From assembly GCA_946803715.1 (NCBI GenBank), contig CAMPET010000150.1, positions 5,214-42,569 of the forward strand: a stretch of DNA of 37,356 bases. The letters run 5' to 3'. This DNA is from Beroe ovata. Its lineage: Eukaryota; Ctenophora; Nuda; Beroida; Beroidae. A model generated the notes under the pieces. That model saw only the letters and a program-made list of their open reading frames with translations. It did no database searches and was not told the DNA's origin. Below, piece after piece: positions 1 through 12,127 of this stretch (position 1 is the first letter of the stretch; each line of letters opens with the position of its first letter). The translations under genes were made by a program, and so were the position numbers.

Positions 1-203
1 TCCCGAGTTAGTGGCCGCCATAAACCCTTATCGACCCAAAACATGTCAGTTTGAGTGAGCATTTGAGGATAGCTCCCAACCCGATCAATCGATTGATTTG
101 AAACTTCTACCATAGCTCAAGGGCCAATAGAAACTCGGACAACCAAAATTTCACGTCAATCCGGTGATCTGTTCCCGAGTGAGTGGCCGCCATAACCCCT
201 TAT
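1..203. repeat. Direct repeat at the left edge (two copies about 171 bp apart)
   Basis: The motif cccgagtKagtggccgcc followed by ataaMcccttatc occurs at about 2-31 and 174-203. It lies beyond exon 16 of SF3B3, in what should be its next intron. I found no SF3B3 exon in 1-357; the conserved continuation of the protein is not readable there in any minus-strand frame. Confidence 0.55.
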
Positions 204-357
204 CCTAATTTTGATGAAAAATGTTGCTCATCTTTCACAAAAACTCTGACTTGAGATGCGAGGAGGTTCGTCACAATGACGTCCTAAAAAATGGAGACCT
301 CCTTCAGACAAACTTATCTCCTAAAATCACGAAATAAAGAGAGACATGCCTCCATAC

Positions 358-3300
358 CTGCTCTGGTAGAAGTACGAAAGCCACGTCCTGCTAGATATGG
401 CGAGTACAGCATCCGTACCCTGAACTGGTATCCTGAACAGCTTGACCGCCCTGGTTCCCAGATACCGTGTCCTCGTATCGGACAGTTCACCAGTCACCGA
501 GTCCATTACCGTGCGGAGCAGGACGCCGATTGCGAGACCGATGTTCAGGAACTGACATGAATGATGTGGTCAGATACACTGAGTACATGATACTTTTGTT
601 GAAATGGCAACATAAGGGGGGTGCTAAGCAACTCACCAGTGTAGATGAGTTGGTCCCACTGTCGTCTTGTTGTCCCATCTCCACGATACAGAGGGATTCT
701 GGCCGAGCAGGGAGAGCTTGTGTGCTCAACGGGGACAGACAATCTGAGGTCATGCAGTCATCAGGAATCATGTGAGAGGAAAACAAGAGGGTAGGTACTT
801 TGAAAAGGGGATTTATACTCCCCGATCACATTTAGGCCCCATCTCGCTTCCTCGAAAGACTGGAACCTCAAGTCCGAGGAGAAAATAGACATTTCTCAAT
901 TTCCCGACGAGGTAGCTCAAAAATTTCTCCAGAATCGGATTCTACGTCAAAAAATAGGTCAGAAACACTTATCACCAGTCATCGTCCCGCGAAAAAAATT
1001 CGGCCGATTGTGGTGCGTCCCATTGATTTTCGTGTTTTTGCAGGCATTGCTTCCCACAGGTTTGAAATCGTGATTTGGGCGTGGTTTCACGGCGAGTATG
1101 AACTCTTCATGACCGTGACGAGGGTTGATTTTTGTAGTGTGATTGTAGGAGAGATGGTTTGGTGGAAAATTGGTGACGTAAGTGCTGTTAAAGACTTCAT
1201 TTGAGGCCCTCAAAAAAGGAGTATAAAAGTGTGGAGTCACTCTCTTCATTTTCTACCGATACCCAGATCGGAAAATCGAAGGAAAATTTTTGTTCTATTT
1301 CCATCCAAATACCATGTATTCCCTTGTATTTTTGGACGCTGAATCGATTCCCGAACGAATTTCGGCCCTATCTCGCTTCCCTGAGGAGCTGTATGTCATG
1401 TGACTCGAACCTCATATCCAAGAAGTAATTGGAATTTATCCAAGTTTCCCGATGAGCTAGCTCAAAAATTCCTCCAGAATCGGATTCAACGTCAAAAAAT
1501 AGGTCAGAAACACTAGTCACCAGTCATCATCCCGCGAAAAAAAATCGGCCGATTTTGGTGCGTCCCATTGATTTTCGTGTTTTTGCAGGTATTGCTTCCC
1601 ACAGGTTTAAAATCGAGGTTTGGGCGTGGTTTCACGGCGAATATGAACTCTTCATGACCGTGACGAGAGTTGATATTTGTAGTGTGATTGTAGGAGATAT
1701 GGTTTGGTGGAAAATTGGTGACGTAAGTGCTGTTAAAGACTTTATTTGAGGCCCTCAAAAACGGAGTATAAAAGTGTGGAGTCACTCTCTTCATTTTCTA
1801 CCGATACCCAGATCGGAAAATCGAAGGAAAATTTTTGTTCTATTTCCATCCAAATACCATGTATTCCCATGTATTTTTGGACGCTGAATCGATTCCCGAT
1901 CGAATTTTGGCTCTATTTTGCTTCCCTGAGGAGCTGTTCATGTCTGTCACGAACAATAAGATCACAACAACTCCGGACAATCGGAAGAAAAAAGCCTCAC
2001 CACCTTCTCCTTCTTCTTGATCTACCCACTCACCGGATGTATCGAGTGAAATAATCCTCACAGTTTCATCAGCAAGACCCACGGCCAGGAATCGCGCCCT
2101 CTGCTCTCCGAGCGGTACTCGGGGCAGAGCCATGCAGATGACCTCCGAGTTCATATCCTTCCGCTCTGTGTACTCGTTCAGCTGTCCTGTTTGGTCCATC
2201 TCGAAATAGACAAGTTCTCCGCCCGTCAGTGCTATAACTACCTGAAAATATCGATATCAAGTTCCGTGAGAAAACGTGAAACGGTGAAGTATTGTTGGAA
2301 GCAATTCTAAGAAATGTCGAAGTCAACGCCCAACATGACGCATTCCAACAAAGCACATTAAAAACCAATGTCCCCTTGCTCCATTTCAACCACATGGTTA
2401 TCTCAAGTACTCCCCACCCCTGAACCCCAATCTCTCCCCCTGTCTCAGGAAGTGTCTTACCTGTCGCTGGTTGACAGCACACTTCACAATGTACTTCTTT
2501 CCCGGGGTTTTCCACTCGTTAATCCTCCTGTCACTCCGGATATGTCGGATACCGTCCGGATAAATCTGCGAGAGATGCGACAATAGGTGAGGTGACGGGT
2601 TACCATGGAAACTGATTGTTGCCATGATGAAATTGGGACATCTTAATACCCAATTACTAACCTGTAGCAGAGCATCATTCCCGATGGACGAACAGGAAAG
2701 AGTTGGCGTTGTTCCAAGGAATCCCGAATCCGTTACCTCCTCGACTGTCTCGCCGATACTCAGCACAAGGGTCGCGTTAACGAAACTCACGATGATGTAA
2801 CTGTCGTACTCCTCGTGGATGCTTCGACGAACGGTCCACACCGCGTTAGGACTACCGGGGAGATCGGAAACGGCCATTTCCGATACTTCCAGTCCGTGAC
2901 GGAGCACCCGGAGAGTTGATCGAGGTCCGCGACCACAAACTGTGTACAACTGAGGAAAGTGAGGAATGGATGACTAACTGTATAGGTATAACTGAGGAAA
3001 GTGGGGAGAGGATAAAAAACTGTGTACAACTGAGGAAAGTGAGATGGGTAAACAAACTGTATAGGTAAAACTGAGGAGTGGGAGTGGATTGCTAACTGTG
3101 TACAACTGAAGGGAAAAGGGATGAGGGATGAGAGATGGGTAGATCTAAGGATGTGGAATGTGGATTTGAGTTTGAAATGGGTTCACATTGATCCGGGATT
3201 CATAATGGCACATATCCTGGTATGACCACTGGTCAATGGTCAGTCATTGTATAATATAAGTACCTGAGGAGTATCCTCGTTAGCAAGATCAGTAATGTTG

Positions 3301-5973
3301 CAGTGAAGTATGGGAGCTAGAGACTCCATCTCGTCAACAAGAACCAGATTCTTCAGCGCTCTGGGAGAGAGAGAGAGAGAAATGAGTGGTTAAAGTTGTT
3401 CCGGTACCATGATTAGCAAATACTTAGTCCCTAATCCATTTAGAGTTAAGACTAATGCAGGAAGCTGAACAATTATCAGTCACGGAATCGAGCAAGTTAT
3501 CCGAATCGAGAGTTTCCCAGAATAACGAGTGAAGTTTAATGATGTACCTCGGCTGGAAGAAGAAAGTCTCCCCCTCGTCGAGGGGCATGGCACTGGAGAA
3601 CTCGGGTTCGTCATCATCCTCACCAAGATGAGCAATCTGAGAGAGAATTATCGGGGAGAAAGAAGTTACGCATTCGATACGTGAGATAAAATATCAGAGT
3701 AACTATTTCTTCCTTGATGAAGAGTCAAAAGATTTTCACGTTCAACAACCTTCTGATACAAGGGAAAAAAGGGTAAGAGCGTCAGTGCAGCGTATGAAGG
3801 CGCAAATACGTTACAATCTGCACATGTAATTTCAGACTGGTCAGCATAATGACGGCTGGTAATGAGTGAGAATTGACAACCTGCCAATAAATGTGTAATT
3901 CTCACTGACGTTCTCCAATTACGAATATAACTAGGATGTAACTGTCATTAGAGTGAAACAAATGAAAACGTGTGCGACAGCTCGCCGAAATTACTGGTTT
4001 GTATGTACGTAGAGGATGGTAAACGTTTACAGAGTTTCATCTAGGTTTGCACAATCAATATATCAACAGTTTCCGTACCTGATAGAGATAATGATTTCCA
4101 AACTCAGAAGCAAGGAACAGGAAACCGGTCTTCAGAACACACATTGACGAGCAAACAGGAGCAGTGTCGAAATATTTCAGCTTGATCTCCGTCACTGGAT
4201 CAAATGGACGTTTATTATGAGTTATCTCTATGATGAACAATAACTTTGCAAAGCAATGTTGCCTGGATACGCATAACAACGCCTCTTGGGGGGGTTGTAG
4301 CCCAAAAAAAACCGAAAAAAACCAAAAAAAANGTGATCTTGAAGATGTCTCCCTGCTCAGTTTGAGCAAGGAAGAAGAACATTGATTTTGTCTTGTGTGT
4401 TGCTGTACAGACAAAGAGCATCCCACGTTCGTGGTCATCAAGATCATTCCTTCGTCTGGGGAAAAGTTGGGTTTTTTCGAACGGCTCAAGTACCCACAGT
4501 TTTGAAAGAAGTATCGACAGTTAATGACAGTCAATGACAGTTAATGACAGTTAAATATGACAGTAATATCCTGTTAAAGATAACCTGACAATTACCTGGG
4601 GATGGGACACCGAATATCCGGCTGATCGCCAAAATTTTTGTAAGTCAAGTAGTTCTCTGAACAAATCAGAACTCCACTCGGCCCTTCATTTCCACCTGAA
4701 AAGGAAATGAAAATCATTTCCTGGGGAAAGAGACTTTGTTATGGAGTCCTAGTGGTCATTTGTTGTTTTATAGTATTAATCTGGCAAACCTGGTACACTT
4801 ATGAGCATGTTAGCATGATCTTCCAGTGGCTCACTGTACTTTCGAACTACATGGTTCAGGCCCTGAGAGGAGGATCATTTTGAATAAACTCACAAAAGCA
4901 TCAAAAAAGAAAGAAAATATCATTGAAGGAGAAGTTGGAGAACATTTCAATGTTATCAATATTATACCAGATCTAGCTCGTAGTATGTCAATGTTTGTTG
5001 AGCCATCTGAGCAGCTTCACCAGTTGGATCTGCATCTGCTTCCTCGTAGTCAAGCTCTGAATGATGGAATTGTGAAAAAAGATGCTCTATATCTACAGTC
5101 AAATGGAGAAAAGTCAACTAATCTACAATTCAATTAAGTCAATTTAACCACATATAGCAAACCTAGGCAGGCAAAAGTTGGATTTTCAAAACCAACATCC
5201 ACACCACAGCAGTCGAATACAATTGTATTTGCTTTATGGGCTTCCAGAGGTGAAGATATGGTGAGTCTAGCTTGCTCATCTCTGAAAGAGTTCATGAAAT
5301 AAGTTCCTGTATTTTGAGAAAACACAAAAGTCAAGTAGTAAGAAGATTTCAAGCTATAACCTGTTCATAATATAAACCAATTTCTGTTTCTCTGCAGCTC
5401 CAATCATAACTGCTCTACCTTTGGGGTCGACCGCCAAATACTGACCTATGAAAAATGATATCAAACCAGCATCCCTACTCCCTGAACATAAGTGAAAATG
5501 TTTTGCTAATTGTTATAACATTACCTGGAACAATCCTTCTGCACCCAGACTTTCCAAATGTCTCCATGTGAACTCTATCAAATACATTCTTCTGGGGGTT
5601 GTATTCTAAGATTGTGATCTTTCCAGAATCTGATCCAACAACTATGTAATCCTTGCTGCCTCCTGAAACAAATCACCATAGAAACAAATTTCATTGAACA
5701 TGTTTTCTGATGAGCAAATAATCATGAACAACTATTGAGAATCCTCTTGGAGGGCATACCTGTCAATCTGAATGGTATTAGGGATCTAACTGTTCCAAAT
5801 ACTTCTGTTGAGAAGAGCTGTATCACTTTTCCTGTGTTTTGGTCTATCTTGAGAATTTCCAAGATCTTTCCCCTGCTAACAACAACTTCCTGCTGTTTTG
5901 TACCAGCAAAGTTGCCATGGATGCAAGTATAGATACTGCTTGCTCTTTGTAGTGTAAGGTGGTAAAGAAACAT
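358..5973 (-). CDS. SF3B3: Splicing factor 3B subunit 3 (SF3B3/SAP130), N-terminal part, 16 exons, truncated by window edge
   Basis: SF3B3 is a WD40/beta-propeller scaffold of the U2 snRNP SF3b complex and acts in the nucleus in branch-site recognition. Exons on the minus strand: 5973-5760, 5662-5525, 5445-5361, 5281-5163, 5056-4968, 4862-4790, 4695-4596, 4455-4333 (cut by a gap), 4194-4079, 3636-3548, 3360-3264, 2949-2662, 2565-2461, 2241-2034, 743-637, 551-358. Phases agree across every junction not hit by the gap. The start reads [12 protein letters not shown], matching the conserved SF3B3 N-terminus. Strong landmarks follow in order: [79 protein letters not shown] and [17 protein letters not shown]. 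The last exon stops mid-codon after a YQSR-like end, so roughly the C-terminal 500 residues of the usual ~1217 lie off the left edge. The single N at 4332 removes the end of exon 8 (about eight codons and the donor). The intron between 2034 and 743 carries a ~545-bp repeat array. Confidence 0.97.
815..1945 (+). repeat. ~545-bp tandem repeat array inside an SF3B3 intron (about two copies)
   Basis: Two head-to-tail copies with a 545-bp period; for example the segment tgaatcgattcccga recurs at about 1340 and 1885. Landmarks in each unit: cgtcaaaaaataggtcagaa, cccattgattttcgtgtttt, a TATAAAAG embedded in ggagtataaaagtgtggag, and ccctgaggagctgt. The same family, in the same orientation, fills a large intron of the zinc-finger gene at about 29330-31250. 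Reading frames exist on both strands of the unit, but differences between the copies fall at all codon positions and mostly change the amino acid, so I do not call a gene. Confidence 0.9.
2937..3112. repeat. Short tandem repeat copying the 3' splice site of SF3B3 exon 12
   Basis: On the plus strand, variants of aactgtgtacaactgaggaa recur about every 40 bp (near 2938, 2977, 3020, 3055 and 3093). On the gene strand these read cctcagttgtacacag, which is the acceptor plus the first bases of exon 12 (true exon start 2949). Several decoy acceptors therefore sit upstream of the real one. Confidence 0.8.
4296..4332. mobile_element. Left arm of a small foldback element, cut by an assembly gap
   Basis: TGTAGCCCAAAAAAAACC, preceded by a G-run, is followed by A-rich GAAAAAAACC repeats and a single N at 4332. 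The same 18-mer starts an inverted-repeat element at 27819-27917. The right arm is missing here, probably because the hairpin was not assembled; the gap also removes the end of SF3B3 exon 8. Confidence 0.55.
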
Positions 5974-7295
5974 TGCTGAAGGTGGATTCAAGTGAAAAAG
6001 CTTGCTCGCAATCAGTGTATATTTTCAAAGGAAAGGGTCATATTTGTCACATTTACAATATACAAATGTGTGAATGTAGCATGAAGCTGGTTTGTAGAGT
6101 GTCCCCTCTTCTGAGCAAATACATGAATGAATAAACTGAAGATAGCATTAACATAATCTAAAAAAATAGGTAAATTGCAAACAAAACAAATTGGATATCG
6201 ATTTTCTAATCAAAAGCTTGGCGATTGGCATATGAAAAGAAAAATCTAAACTCTGAGGCATTTTGCATTGTGATATATTCTCAGATGGTTTGCACTTTGC
6301 ATATACCGCAGATGTCCGCGGAATAGCAACACCAGACAACGGGCAAGTACATATCTTACATGTCGTATTTCATAAATTGCTTTGTCATTTGTCTTGCGAT
6401 GCTTGACTGCTGATAAGTGATGAAAGCCGCGAATTTCGCGCCGTGCGCTCAAAACGAATTTAAATTCTCGACAGGATCTATCATCAATCGTGAATCGACA
6501 CGAGGAACATTTGCTTTGATTAATAGACCTAATTCTTGCGCGCGCGAAACACCGGGATCCTCTTGCAAAAAATTTTGTGTGCACACGTTGCGCGCTCCTG
6601 TTCTACTCCGATCGGTGAACTGAAAAGTTGCGCAATCGAAAAGCCTGGCCTCAAACCCAAAACCACGGAGACCTAGACGCGCATCGCGCGCGGAATATTT
6701 GGGTCACGCAACGCGAAAACAAAATTTTCTGACCGTCGGCGTGAGTAACGTTGTAGTTGCGCGCCCTTTATTTAAAATAAAGAGCGCGCGACGCGTGCAC
6801 ACGTTTATTTTACTCCGCCCGCGCCCTGCGATCTGAAATGTGAAAATCACGCAGCGCAGCACGCCGCGCGGAGTATTTGGGTACGGTCTGGTCACGCCGC
6901 GCAATCGAGAAGCCCTGCCCTAATTTTGCGGAGTATTTGGGTCACGCCGCGCAATGCGGGAACATATCAGCCGCGCAATCGAGAAATCCCTAATCCTTGC
7001 CGGCCGGCAGGGTTAAAACCCCGCCAGCAAACCGCGAGGGTAGAGGGTAATCCTACAAAAACTGACAACATACGACCACGAGCTGCGTCAATTTCTAATT
7101 GCTTATTCATAATTGAATTAGTGCAATATGAAATTGAATACAATTCAAATTTAATGCATATTGTAATTGATCTTCTGATTCACTAACAAGTATTCAGGAT
7201 TTAAACTAAGTTGAAGTATAACTATATGCATAAGTATAACTACAACCACAAGACAGCTCCCTTATCTATGTTCATGATTGTTATTATATTCGCTT
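5974..7295. other. Intergenic region between SF3B3 (5' end) and the GPCR (3' end)
   Basis: No supportable coding exon. It should hold the SF3B3 promoter and the GPCR 3' UTR. The part near 6000-6400 is AT-rich and plain; 6430-7060 is CpG-rich and built on a repeated motif described separately. Confidence 0.6.
6625..6996. repeat. CpG-rich degenerate repeat cluster
   Basis: Pieces of one motif recur: gcggagtatttgggtcacg followed by ccgcgcaatcgagaag and ccctaa. Copies or part-copies lie near 6629, 6690, 6868/6891, 6926 and 6971, some on a background of cgcgcg runs. No reading frame or RNA fold explains it. It could be a decayed repeat or a CpG-island-like regulatory block upstream of SF3B3. Confidence 0.6.
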
Positions 7296-8885
7296 TCAGA
7301 CGGACGTTTTTGTGACACATGGATCATCGGGAGTCTTTCTGACAACCGCGCTCCCCTCTAATGTGTCTCGGTATCGACTTTGGATCGTTAGATAAGCAAA
7401 TGGATTGACAAATGAGCTACAAACGACAAACAACACGACCACAATGTCGTTTCCTGTACTTGAAACCGTCAAAATGGAGTACCGTCGAGCACATTCCACC
7501 ACGAAAAACGGCAATTTGAGCGCTAAATTTGCCGTGACAACAAAACAAAATGCCCGGGCCTTACCAACTGAGAGTTTCGCGTTTAAACTTTTAGAAACTG
7601 CCGGTGTCTTAGTCAGCTCCTTCAGTTTTACGGGGCTGTATCGTCCGTCGTTTCTGTAGAGGAAAGCCGCGCACACAGCAGCTACTCCACACGCTACTGC
7701 AAGCATAATTAGCGTGATATCAGCAATCACCTGCAGTGTGCTGGCTGTCACGTGCTCACACACAAAGTTGTCATGGTGACGCAGTGATGACGTCACCACC
7801 AGCGGAAGGAGGGAGAGGATAAGGAGGAGGAAACATGAGGATGTGGCGAGGATGAATAGGATCCGTGAGGAAATCTTGCGGAGGATGAGGATGGATAGAG
7901 GAAGGAGGAAGAGGAGGAATGTGTTGAGGATTGAGGTACATCGTACAACACTGAGCCAGACATCGCATATTCTGAAAAATAGGTGTTGAAATTACGAGAA
8001 TTTTCGTGAAATCACATCGCAAAACTTGATTATTTTTGTGAAATCACGTCCTTGAATATATTCCCTCGAAGGAACTCACCTCATGGAAGTGAAAATGAAC
8101 TCGTTTAGGATGTAGAATAGAGCAAGAGGGAAGGCGCTGACGAGGATAGCACTGTCAGAAAGGGTCGTGAGACTGTGGATCAGGTCTGAGGGGGGAGAAA
8201 GAGGTGTTAGTGGGGGGGAGGAAGAGGTGTTAGAGGGGGAGTGGTGTTAGAGTCATGAAAAAAGGTATCATTCTTATTCTGAGAAAAAACTTCCCGGTAA
8301 GACAGTGAATTTGATAAGTTAGGAATAGAGAGATAGTTATTTGGATTATGGTAAAACCACGTTAGAACCATGGTTTAACCACGCCATAAACGCACCGGCG
8401 GTCAGCCTAGTCTGTCGACAGTGGACCACATACAACCCCACATTGAGGACGACCCCGACTCCGATGAAACCAGACATCACATAGCCCAGGGTCACTCGAC
8501 CACAGGAGACCTCATGCTCCTCATCAATATCCAGCTTACGCGAGGAGTTCTGAAACTCATAGCTCGAGTTATCATCAACTTTTGGTGTCACCATAGGAAA
8601 AACAACGTTTTTCTCTGTTGTCATGACAACTGCTGACGACGTCATAACGAAATCCGACGTAGTCACCGTACGAACAATCGGTGTTGGTGTCGTGACGAGA
8701 TCGATGGCGGATGTTGTTACACTCTCAGCGGTGGTCGAGGAGCTGAACGAAGCCCATGTTTCGAAAGACGTGGATGTGGAGGAAAGAGGACCGGTGAGGA
8801 ATACAAAGTCCTCAGCTGACACCACAGAGGTGAGGATAATGAGGGTGGTGAAGGGCGGTGAGGAGAGGAGGGAGGGAGGGAACAT
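7296..8885 (-). CDS. Orphan class A (rhodopsin-like) GPCR with Ser/Thr-rich ectodomain, 3 exons
   Basis: Exons 8885-8369, 8185-8080 and 7971-7296 join in phase to give about 432 residues. The chain opens with a signal-peptide-like stretch (MFPPSLLSSPPF then a hydrophobic run), then a roughly 100-residue Ser/Thr/Val-rich, mucin-like ectodomain with two NSS glycosylation sequons. TM1 is near residues 130-155 (GVVLNVGLYVV); TM2 contains SDSAILVSAFPLALFYI. The conserved Cys of TM3 is in ICDVWLSVV and its extracellular-loop partner in NFVCEHV. TM6 contains ALKLPFFVVE and TM7 ends in VNPFAY, a true NPxxY. Odd points: no clear DRY after TM3, no TM4 Trp, and Val at the position of the aminergic TM3 Asp, so a biogenic-amine ligand is unlikely. 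Ligand unknown. The donor after exon 1 (catG|gttcta) is weak and is the least certain junction. Confidence 0.85.
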
Positions 8886-10050
8886 GGTAGGGGGAAGCTG
8901 GTAAGAGAAGGTGAGTTTAGAGGGCTACCGATTTACTGAAGATTCACTAATAGATCTGACAGTGATAATATCAACTCATGTGAAAATCTTGAGTCTGAAG
9001 AACTGTTTCGAAAAAGAAACAAGCCGATTCGTTCTCTCATTAACAAAGACGAGAGAGAAAAACTCAAATCCTGAATCACACACACACGCAGAAGTTTTCA
9101 CTGAGAATGGGAGAAAGTGACAACTCGAATTTAATGAGACATGTTGAACGCTCTCCGAAATTCCACTAAAATACAAATAACTCCATTCGTGAAATTCGAA
9201 ACCCATTCATCACCTCATTGCACGGGAAATTAATGGGAAAATGGGCTCAAAATCAACCAAAATCGATATTTTGAGGGTCGTCGGTATTCTGTACAAGACA
9301 GGACAGGTGTAGCGAATTAGTGCTGATAAAATATATACGGGGCAATGAATATATTGTATATTGCGGAATTACGGTGTTAACCCATGACATAGGTCATGCG
9401 ATAAGATTCCGTTATTTGCATTGAGCTTGGTATCGCATGAATGGATGAATTCCGGGGGCACTCAGAGCAAATTCGATAAAATATGATCGGTTCATCATTC
9501 AAGTATCATTATGAGTGGGCATATTCTCCAACATTGGAGTCAGATTGCCGTAAAACTATGGCCCTCGCCCCTCATGATACATGCAGTGAACTTCCCTGGT
9601 CGCCCTTTTGGGGAGATTATAATTAAAGGAACGGCATACCTAAACTGGGCGGTAACAAAAACCTTACACCCGTCCCATGAATAATTGATTGGATAATTAA
9701 TTAATGAGGGACTGCTATCATCTCCTCAAGATGTGGTATTGTGGTGGTTATAAAGCGGTTAGTTTTGCATCCATTGCTCCATCATCCTTGGATCTCCGTG
9801 TCAAAGTTCTGTCACTGCTAATATTTGTGATGAATGATGCGTCATTAATTCTATGACGCACAACTTTAATTCATCTACTCCCACGCCACACCTTATTATT
9901 ACAACTATCGCGATATTTCGCGATAGAGTTCACAGGATTTCGCTCAATTAACGCCATATGACGTCATATCCACACTATATTCTTACTCTTAGGGTGGATT
10001 ATTATACTCTAAGATCACAGACAAAATAAGAGTCTGCGCGAGGGGAAAAT

Positions 10051-10108
10051 ACACACACACACACACACACACACNNNNNNNNNNNNNNNNNNNNNNNNNN
10101 NNCACACA

Positions 10109-10145
<37 letters not shown>

Positions 10146-10150
10146 ACACA
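10051..10150. repeat. CA-dinucleotide microsatellite interrupted by a 28-N gap
   Basis: (AC)n runs from 10051 to 10074, then N at 10075-10102, then (CA)n with occasional GA to about 10150. The true length is unresolved. Confidence 0.95.
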
Positions 10151-11294
10151 CGAGCTGATTTAGACAAGTCTTGCAATTAGTTGATTAATCGCGAGTAATC
10201 ATAACGACGAGTTTTACAACATATTCTTATCGCGGGAAATTCCCTCCCTCTAGGGTGAGGGAAGGAACAAATGATCGGATCGATTATATTTGGGAAGGAG
10301 GTAATAAAGTAATCACTCATATAAATTTATATATCCGGCGCTCGCGATCCTAATATAGTTCCCACTGCTCATTATTTTAGTGGAGTGGTGATCCAGGGTC
10401 ATCTAAACCAACGCTCTGATCCCAAACTAAAACACTCCCATCCCCTCCCTCTCCGTTCTCAGCTAATATCAGCATAGACCCCAATATATATAAACAGTAA
10501 TCGTCATATCTTTTGTCGGGTAGAATCTAATCTTCCGTACTATTCAAATCATTTCAAATTGGGAGCTGTAATTCGTGAGATTCATTCAATAAATGTAGGT
10601 TACGGGCATTGATTCGTTATAGTTTGATGAGGCAATCCGGAAATTTGCCGTATTCGGTCGAATTCTGGATCTTGAGTTGGGCTTCCTCTCAGTTTAACCT
10701 GTTTCACGTCCCATATCTTTTCTAGGGGGAAGGAAGCAGTAAGAGGGCGGTGTTGAATATCCTTCACACATCGGCTTGGCCCCTTCAATCAGAATACGGA
10801 AATCCATATGCTTCTCCACAGTATACTTTACCAAAACCTGGATCAATCTCCGCTTATCTATTGTTCAGTAACAGGGGGAATTCTGTATGATTGACCCATT
10901 AGGATCATAATTATGCCTACTCCAAGTATCATCATCACCACGTCATTATGGAGAACCTAATCTTCATATTTGCTGCATGTTTTTTGCCGAGCGTCATGGC
11001 TTTTTTATCGATCCAGATTTTCTAGAAATCGCAATTTATCAAAGGCGGAAACCCAGCTCAGAATATACCGGTTGCCCAATAAGAACCGCGATGGACCCAC
11101 TGCATGTCACTCTTGACTTGACCACTATTAGTCCGGTGTACATACAATCACATAAATCACTGGTCGCCACATAAAGGAATGCCAAGGTCCCTCTCGACCC
11201 CCCCAATAATCATAATAGGGGGAGGTCAATTATGCGCATAATTCCGCTATTAACGAAATCGCATAATTAACTAATGAGCACGACCCTTATATTA

Positions 11295-11867
11295 GAGGAC
11301 AGGTTGGATACCGTGGATTTCGTCCCTATTGCGGCCGGTTTTTGTGATTACTCATAAATAACTTTTTAGAAGGGGGGGTACCTTGGCGACAAGTTACTGT
11401 CCACTGAACAAAAACACTCCGGAGTAATTGAACCTATTTTGCTACTGCAAGTAATTATAATTGGTGTCGCGGGTATATTGACAGGAAATCGCCACCTAGG
11501 CTGGGCGTATGACATTAGTGAGTCTGTGCTGACATATATAAACACTGACATGTATATTGTGAGCATCACCAAGTCCAACCCTAAANGAGGACAGGTTGGA
11601 TACCGTGGATTTCGTCCCTCCTGCGGCCGGTTTTTGTGATTACTAATAAATAACTTTTTAGAAGGGGGGGGGGCGGGTACCTAGGCGACAAGTTACTGTC
11701 CACTGAACAAAAACACTCCGGAGTAATTGAACCTATTTTGCTACTGCGAGTAATTATAATTGGTGTCGCGGGTATATTGACAGAGATTCGCCACCGAGGC
11801 TGGGCGTATGACATTAGTGAGTCTGTGCTGACATATATAAACAGTGCGAGCATCATCAACCTTAAAT
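11295..11867. repeat. ~290-bp direct duplication with an N exactly between the copies
   Basis: Copy 1 (11295-11585) and copy 2 (11587-about 11867) both start gaggacaggttggataccg and stay highly similar through cgacaagttactgtccactg and gacatatataaaca, with scattered substitutions and a G-run length change. The single N at 11586 is precisely the boundary. Two allelic contig ends placed side by side explain this as well as a real tandem duplication. Confidence 0.85.
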
Positions 11868-11889
11868 TGTGGTGGGCGGGAGGCTCATA

Positions 11890-11923
<34 letters not shown>
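11890..11923. repeat. CA-dinucleotide microsatellite
   Basis: An uninterrupted (CA)n run just downstream of the second copy of the 290-bp duplication. Confidence 0.95.
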
Positions 11924-11925
<2 letters not shown>

Positions 11926-12127
11926 GTGTTTTTCTGCTGAATTACAGTATAATTATTGTCGCAATATCTGACTCCCCACGCTCCTGCCTGCACACACATT
12001 TTGTATTGCCCAAATCTCGATCTTGAGGTCTCGTATCCCGAAGTGTTTTTGCTTTTGATGTACTGTGATTGACAGTTGGGTCATCAAGATATTTCTATCT
12101 TGACACTATATCTTGATAACCCAACAC

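Noticed and set aside
959-1794. Similar open frames of 93-96 codons in both SF3B3-intron repeat units, on the minus strand, plus matching plus-strand frames
   Set aside because: Differences between copies almost all change the amino acid and both strands are open; this is the repeat unit, not a conserved gene.
4826-5137. Plus-strand open frame of 103 codons
   Set aside because: Antisense of SF3B3 exons 5 and 6.
7880-7930. Suspected frameshift in GPCR TM3
   Set aside because: It came from my miscounting a CT-rich run; recounting base by base gives one open frame through exon 3.
11295-11867. A mobile element defined by the two 290-bp copies
   Set aside because: The N lies exactly between copies and there are no terminal repeats; unmerged allelic contigs are more likely.
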